Origin: CAYQZD01 sp964421875
Lineage (GTDB): Bacteria; Electryoneota; Tariuqbacteria; Tariuqbacterales; Tariuqbacteraceae
DNA length: 8,539 nucleotides
Direction of reading: 5' to 3'
NCBI GenBank assembly: GCA_964421875.1
Contig: CAYQZD010000146.1
Coordinates: forward strand, 1-8,539
Part shown: piece by piece, positions 6,245 to 8,539 of the stretch
Position numbering within the stretch: position 1 is the first letter of the stretch
Layout: every line of letters starts with the position of its first letter
The notes under the pieces: model-generated
Database searches by the model: none
Told to the model about the DNA's origin: nothing
Seen by the model: the letters and a program-made list of their open reading frames with translations, nothing else
Translations under genes and position numbers: made by a program

Positions 6245-7351
6245 GTGGCGCGTAATATTTTCAACGGGATTCTTGTAGTTTCGGTTCTATGTTCAGCGCC
6301 AAAGGCGTTACATTCGGCGCCAAAGGATACTCAGAAGGAACCCATTGTCCTGGAACGGGCAGACCGGCTTATAAATCGAGTCATCGGCGGTGAAACGGTT
6401 AAAGAGCTCATTGACAATGTGCTTATCACTCGCGGCGATATGAAAATTGCCTGCGACCATGCGCTGCACTTTCAGGCGGCGGGAAAAATATTATTCGATA
6501 TCAACGTCCATTACCGGGATTCGCTGCGTAATCTATGGGCTAAAAAAGTCACCTATCACATTGAAAAAGACAGCCTGGAAGCGGAAGGCTCGGTGAAAAT
6601 TACTCAGGATATTTATGAAGCTTACAGCCGGCGCGCCAATTACACCAACCAACGCGAAAACGTTTACCTCTACCGCGAAGTTAAACTGATAAACCTGGAG
6701 GATCGGGTAACTTTAACCGGTTCCAAGGGATTTGGCGACCGCACTTTGGAATATGCGCGGGTTACCGGCGACGCTCAATTGGTGAAACGGGATTCCCTGG
6801 ATGAAACCGAAATTACCATCGACGCGGCGCTGATAGAGTATTTCCATCCGGAGCATCGGGCGCAGGCTGTCGACAGCGTTAACATCCTGCTAAATGAAGC
6901 CAGCGGCCGGGCCGGTAAGCTGCAATACTATACCGAGGCTAAGCGGGCTTTGATGGAGCGGGAACCGGTTATTTTCAGGGACCGGGAGGAGATGCGGGGG
7001 GATTCCATCAAGCTCCACTTCGCAGGGGACAAATTGGACCGCATCGAGCTTCTGGGCAGAGCCTCGGCGTTTTCTCCGGTCGAAGAGTCTGAGATTGAGC
7101 GGGTGAACCAGATGTACGGGGGTAAGATTTTCATCGAACTATTCGAGCAGAAGGTTAGGGACGTTACCGTTTGGGACAATGCGCGCAGCATCTACTTTGT
7201 GATGGAGGAGGGTGAATACAAGGGTGCAAACAAAGCCTCCGGCGACCGCATATATCTGCATTTTAAAGAGGGGGAGCTTAAGAATATCAATGTTGCCGGG
7301 GGCTCGGAAGGGGCTTTTTACCCTCCTGATTATTCGGGAGTCATAGAATGA
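6245..7351 (+). CDS. lptA: Enlarged OstA/LptA-like periplasmic LPS transport protein
   Basis: LptA-type proteins form the beta-taco bridge that carries LPS through the periplasm. From GTG 6245 the product is 368 residues, about twice E. coli LptA (185). It has a signal peptide (hydrophobic 5-16, probable cleavage near ALHSA, ~25), then beta-strand repeats of the OstA type through almost its whole length. These include NVLITRGDMKIACDHALHF, KKVTYHIEKDSLEAEGSVKI, NVYLYREVKLINLEDRVTLT, EMRGDSIKLHFAGDKLDRIEL, and near the end GDRIYLHFKEGELKNINV. Alternating 'acquire structure / make it visible' strands like these match the OstA_2-style proteins of FCB bacteria. The VSVLC stretch in the signal is not a good lipobox because Leu precedes the Cys. 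It could be LptA itself or an LptA relative with a second OstA module. Position between lptC and lptB supports the transport role. Confidence 0.8.
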   Translation: MARNIFNGILVVSVLCSAPKALHSAPKDTQKEPIVLERADRLINRVIGGETVKELIDNVLITRGDMKIACDHALHFQAAGKILFDINVHYRDSLRNLWAKKVTYHIEKDSLEAEGSVKITQDIYEAYSRRANYTNQRENVYLYREVKLINLEDRVTLTGSKGFGDRTLEYARVTGDAQLVKRDSLDETEITIDAALIEYFHPEHRAQAVDSVNILLNEASGRAGKLQYYTEAKRALMEREPVIFRDREEMRGDSIKLHFAGDKLDRIELLGRASAFSPVEESEIERVNQMYGGKIFIELFEQKVRDVTVWDNARSIYFVMEEGEYKGANKASGDRIYLHFKEGELKNINVAGGSEGAFYPPDYSGVIE

Positions 7352-7421
7352 TAATGTACGGAGTAATCACGATAAAGACTCAATTTAGATTTAAACTCTA
7401 TTTCAAACTTCAGCGGGCGGT

Positions 7422-8150
7422 ATGTCGGTATTGAAGGCGGTGGACCTGGTGAAGGTCTATGGGCGGCGCAAGGTGGTGGACCGGGTTTCCATCGAACTCA
7501 GCCAGGGGGAGATAGTGGGACTTTTAGGCCCTAACGGGGCGGGTAAAACCACCACCTTCTATATGGTTACCGGGATGATTCCGCCCACCTCCGGTGAAAT
7601 CCACCTTGACGGCGAGCGCATCACGCGCCTGCCGATGTACAAGCGCGCTCGTGAGGGGGTAGGCTACTTATGTCAGGAAAGCTCGGTTTTCCGCAAGCTC
7701 ACGGTGGAGGATAACATTATGGCTATCTTGCAGCTTTTGAGGATACCGTTTAAGGAGCGGCGGAAACGGGTAACAGGTTTGATGAAGGAGCTGAAAATCG
7801 ACCACCTTCGGCGCTCGAAAGCTTACAACCTTTCCGGGGGGGAGCGGCGGCGTTTGGAAATCACCCGGGCTCTTGCCACTCAGCCCAAGTACATCCTGCT
7901 GGACGAGCCCTTCGCCGGCATCGACCCCATCGCCGTGGCTGATATACAGGAAATTGTCCGCAGCCTGAAAGAGCGGGGCATCGGGGTGCTGATTACCGAC
8001 CACAATGTGCACGAGACACTGTCCATCACCGACCGCTCTTATCTGATATACGAAGGAAAGATTCTGAAGGCGGGCACTTCTGAATTTTTAGCGGAAGACC
8101 CGGAGGCGCGGCGGTTATATTTGGGGGAGGATTTTCGGTTGGGGAGGTAG
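7422..8150 (+). CDS. lptB: LPS export ABC transporter ATP-binding protein LptB
   Basis: LptB is the cytoplasmic ATPase of LptB2FG, whose ATP cycle drives LPS from the inner membrane onto the LptC-LptA bridge. The 242-residue protein (241 in E. coli) has every ABC motif: Walker A GPNGAGKTT (36-44), Q-loop Gln85 in YLCQES, signature LSGGERRRLE (137-146), Walker B YILLDEP (157-163), D-loop AGIDP (165-169) and switch His194 in ITDHNV. LptB-specific blocks include KTTTFYMVTG, LLDEPFAGIDPI and the C-terminal RRLYLGEDFRL. The membrane partners LptF and LptG are not in this window. The ATG at 7422 has only a weak GGGCGG upstream, but an in-frame TAA at 7392 leaves no other start. A 70-base gap separates it from the lptA-like gene. 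No terminator is visible after its stop, and rpoN, which follows lptB in many proteobacteria, is absent. Confidence 0.96.
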   Translation: MSVLKAVDLVKVYGRRKVVDRVSIELSQGEIVGLLGPNGAGKTTTFYMVTGMIPPTSGEIHLDGERITRLPMYKRAREGVGYLCQESSVFRKLTVEDNIMAILQLLRIPFKERRKRVTGLMKELKIDHLRRSKAYNLSGGERRRLEITRALATQPKYILLDEPFAGIDPIAVADIQEIVRSLKERGIGVLITDHNVHETLSITDRSYLIYEGKILKAGTSEFLAEDPEARRLYLGEDFRLGR

Positions 8151-8177
8151 GTTATCTAAATTGGGAGAAAATACGAT

Positions 8178-8537
8178 ATGCAAGAAAGTCTTGTTCAATG
8201 GGTTCTGCTCCGAGAAAAGAATTATTTAAGAGAATGTCTAAAGTTTGATTAAACCAGAATCATAGGAGCGAATTTTTCTACACCTTTTGGTATAATCGAT
8301 TTTGCTTTGGAATGTCCCAATTCGACAATACATATTGTTGAGCTTGAGACAGGGATAACCTCCAGTTCAAAGTTAGAATTCTGTGTTAATCAAACAGTTA
8401 GATACATGAAATTAGATGATGAATGGAAATTACCTGTTCAAGCGAGCGTTTTATATGCGGATGATTTAACTTCCAAGAGATTCAAACTCAGATTCTGTGT
8501 TAACTTGAACGATGTGGTATCGACTTGTTCAAAATGA
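8178..8537 (+). pseudogene. Interrupted PD-(D/E)XK nuclease-like frame
   Basis: An ATG at 8178, 10 bases after GGGAG, opens 24 codons (MQESLVQW ... ECLKFD) that stop at TAA 8250-8252. The same frame then stays open to TGA 8535-8537 (94 codons) and looks protein-like: IIGANFSTPFGIIDFAL, then IHIVELETGI, then KLEFCVNQTVRYMK. The arrangement Asp (8298), 13 residues, Glu-Leu-Glu (8340-8348), then Q..RY resembles the core of PD-(D/E)XK nucleases such as restriction enzymes; BamHI is a precedent for ExE in place of ExK. Read across the TAA, the pieces form one ~119-codon protein, so a point mutation from a sense codon is the simplest explanation. The alternative is an independent small protein starting at TTG 8307. 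The DNA is AT-rich compared with lptB, suggesting acquisition. The nuclease link is inferred from motif shape only, and the frame may be incomplete at the window edge. Confidence 0.45.
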
Positions 8538-8539
8538 TA

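Noticed and set aside
8291..8296. Exact TATAAT as a promoter
   Set aside because: It falls inside the nuclease-like frame (codons for GII) and has no -35 hexamer at the right distance; chance in AT-rich DNA is likely.
1..8539. CRISPR array, tRNA, rRNA or insertion sequence
   Set aside because: No regularly spaced repeats, cloverleaf, rRNA-like stretch, transposase frame or terminal inverted repeats were seen on either strand.

Overview
The window reads as chromosomal DNA from a Gram-negative bacterium. It makes Kdo-containing lipopolysaccharide (kdsC, kdsD, lptC, lptA-like, lptB) and meso-diaminopimelate (dapF). A secreted beta-propeller protein ends in a Por/type IX secretion (T9SS) sorting domain with the NFPNPFNPST signature. 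That ending points to the FCB superphylum (Bacteroidota/Ignavibacteria or candidate lineages such as Zixibacteria, Marinimicrobia, KSB1, Cloacimonadota); a precise phylum cannot be fixed from this sequence. Non-ATG starts are common: dapF uses TTG, and kdsC, kdsD and the lptA-like gene use GTG.

Layout: 3-281 is the 3' end of an unrecognised gene. 282-742 is an AT-rich intergenic stretch with Bacteroidota-type promoter motifs. 743-2872 encodes the secreted LVIVD-repeat propeller protein with a T9SS tail. It converges on dapF (2966-3811, minus strand), and a perfect bidirectional hairpin terminator (2891-2919) lies between them. The 371-base gap 3812-4182 separates dapF from a divergent plus-strand operon and carries a near-consensus sigma-70 promoter at 4050-4078. 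The operon is kdsC-kdsD-lptC-lptA-like-lptB (4183-8150). After lptB the composition becomes AT-rich, and 8178-8537 holds a broken reading frame that resembles a PD-(D/E)XK-type nuclease.

How the genes work together: KdsD makes arabinose 5-phosphate, the precursor of Kdo. KdsC dephosphorylates Kdo 8-phosphate. LptB powers extraction of LPS from the inner membrane, and LptC and the LptA-like protein form the periplasmic bridge to the outer membrane. The cluster therefore couples synthesis of the inner-core sugar to LPS export. DapF serves peptidoglycan and lysine synthesis.

The observations most worth a second look are the serine in place of the first catalytic cysteine of DapF, the interrupted nuclease-like frame after lptB, and the enlarged LptA-like protein. 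I saw no CRISPR array, tRNA, rRNA, IS element or complete new multi-gene defence system.
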